5,884 bases of DNA from CAYOBW01 sp964402115 (lineage in GTDB: Bacteria > Verrucomicrobiota > Kiritimatiellia > UBA8416 > CAYOBW01): positions 1 to 5,884 of the forward strand of contig CAYOBW010000388.1 in assembly GCA_964402115.1 (NCBI GenBank). Direction: 5' to 3'. Under the pieces are notes generated by a model. The model made no database searches, had not been told where the DNA came from, and saw only the letters and a list, made by a program, of their open reading frames with translations. The position numbers and the translations under genes are program-made. Numbering within the stretch: position 1 is the first letter of the stretch; every line of letters starts with the position of its first letter. Positions 5,597 to 5,884 of the stretch are shown here, in pieces.

Positions 5597-5664
5597 TCGA
5601 AATCGCTATCGCTATCGGGATCGGGGTCGAGACCCAATTTCGATCCCGATCCCGATTTCGATCG
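5597..5664. repeat. Inverted hexamer array B, near-perfect 17-bp hairpin
   Basis: The left arm has six TCGNNN units from 5597 to 5632 (TCGAAA, TCGCTA, TCGCTA, TCGGGA, TCGGGG, TCGAGA). The right arm has four CGANNN units from 5641 to 5664 (CGATCC, CGATCC, CGATTT, CGATCG). 5614-5630 pairs with 5640-5656, giving 16 Watson-Crick pairs and one G-T, around a 9-nt loop (5631-5639). Confidence 0.85.
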
Positions 5665-5797
5665 TCGCGTTACACGTTGCCTCGGCTCCCGCCAACGCCG
5701 CCGTTCAGCGTGCCGAGCGTGCGAGACTATGCTGGGGCGGATGGTTCTGCCGCTGTCACGCCTCATTCCATCACTCGCGCAAGCCATGCGTCCGCCA

Positions 5798-5862
5798 TCG
5801 TCTTCGTCGTCCTCGTCCTCGTCCTCGAATCCCCTCGTCACCTTCGAGGACGAGGACGATGT
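5798..5862. repeat. Inverted hexamer array C, perfect 17-bp hairpin
   Basis: 5813-5829 is the exact reverse complement of 5843-5859, with a 13-nt loop (5830-5842). The left arm has TCG at 5798, 5804, 5807, 5813, 5819 and 5825 (mostly TCGTCC units, with one 3-bp slip in register). The right arm has CGA at 5845, 5851 and 5857 (CGAGGA units). It follows the same plan as arrays A and B but with TCC/GGA filler triplets instead of GTA, GGG or CTA types. Confidence 0.85.
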
Positions 5863-5884
5863 ACTCCGGAATCCCTCCATCTTC

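Larger units (their letters stand above)
5252..5884. other. Gene-free region carrying the tRNA promoter and three inverted hexamer arrays
   Basis: No convincing coding frame is present. Short open frames on both strands owe their openness to repeats that read through symmetrically (Asp/Glu/Ser-rich one way, Ser-rich the other). The content is the tRNA promoter (5271-5299), the CGCGTTCA repeat (5303-5320), three inverted hexamer arrays (5343-5447, 5597-5664, 5798-5862) and the short word GTTCTGCC three times (5549, 5583, 5744). I see nothing else identifiable in the unique stretches 5448-5596 and 5665-5797. Confidence 0.7.

Noticed and set aside
5343..5862. CRISPR array
   Set aside because: The units are 6 bp, degenerate and inverted about a centre. 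There are no 25-40 bp direct repeats with unique spacers and no cas genes.
5560..5880. A minus-strand frame rich in Ser, Glu and Asp (and 5318-5500 minus, Arg/Asp-rich)
   Set aside because: The acidic repeats are direct readings of the CGANNN/TCGNNN arrays; no domain, no ribosome site.
5741..5884. A plus-strand frame open to the window edge (with poly-Ser then Glu/Asp-rich) after a possible TATGCT -10 box
   Set aside because: Its openness comes mainly from array C, which is also open on the other strand. The promoter lacks a convincing -35 and the product is low complexity. A gene starting here cannot be fully excluded without the downstream sequence.

Overview
The window is a high-GC bacterial scaffold, probably a draft or metagenome assembly because a block of 10 Ns (1282-1291) interrupts one gene. 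It carries part of a Na+-pumping NADH:quinone reductase (nqrEF), a superoxide reductase of the desulfoferrodoxin family and an Fe-S adenine glycosylase. Together these suggest an anaerobe or microaerophile with a sodium-based respiratory chain that sometimes meets oxygen. No marker here fixes the phylum. The split nqr genes and the intergenic hexamer repeats would fit the Planctomycetes-Verrucomicrobia-Chlamydiae group (for example Kiritimatiellota), but that is a low-confidence inference.

Plus strand, 156-3357: an SDR oxidoreductase resembling the SDR-type D-mannonate oxidoreductases, then a sigma70-like promoter (1078-1106), nqrE (1157-1739, broken by the gap), nqrF (1772-2872) and a 154-residue protein of unknown function directly behind nqrF (2893-3357). 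The last three look like one operon. NqrE and NqrF are the electron-carrying membrane subunit and the NADH-oxidising FAD/2Fe-2S subunit of the same pump. Subunits A-D are not in the window.

Minus strand, 5299 down to 3430: a promoter with a perfect TTGACA box, an elongator tRNA-Met (CAT), mutY, and a superoxide reductase with a rubredoxin-like head. The superoxide reductase has its own candidate promoter, with a 12-bp perfect palindrome reaching from the spacer into the -10 box. mutY starts only 31 nt after the tRNA 3' CCA, so the two are probably cotranscribed. Superoxide removal and repair of 8-oxoguanine mispairs are thus adjacent. The two gene blocks converge at about 3358-3429, where there is a weak hairpin.

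Right end, 5300-5884: no convincing gene. It holds three inverted repeats with the same plan: a left arm of TCGNNN hexamers, a spacer, and a right arm of CGANNN hexamers. They have different sequences but the same architecture. This is the least explained and most interesting structure in the window.
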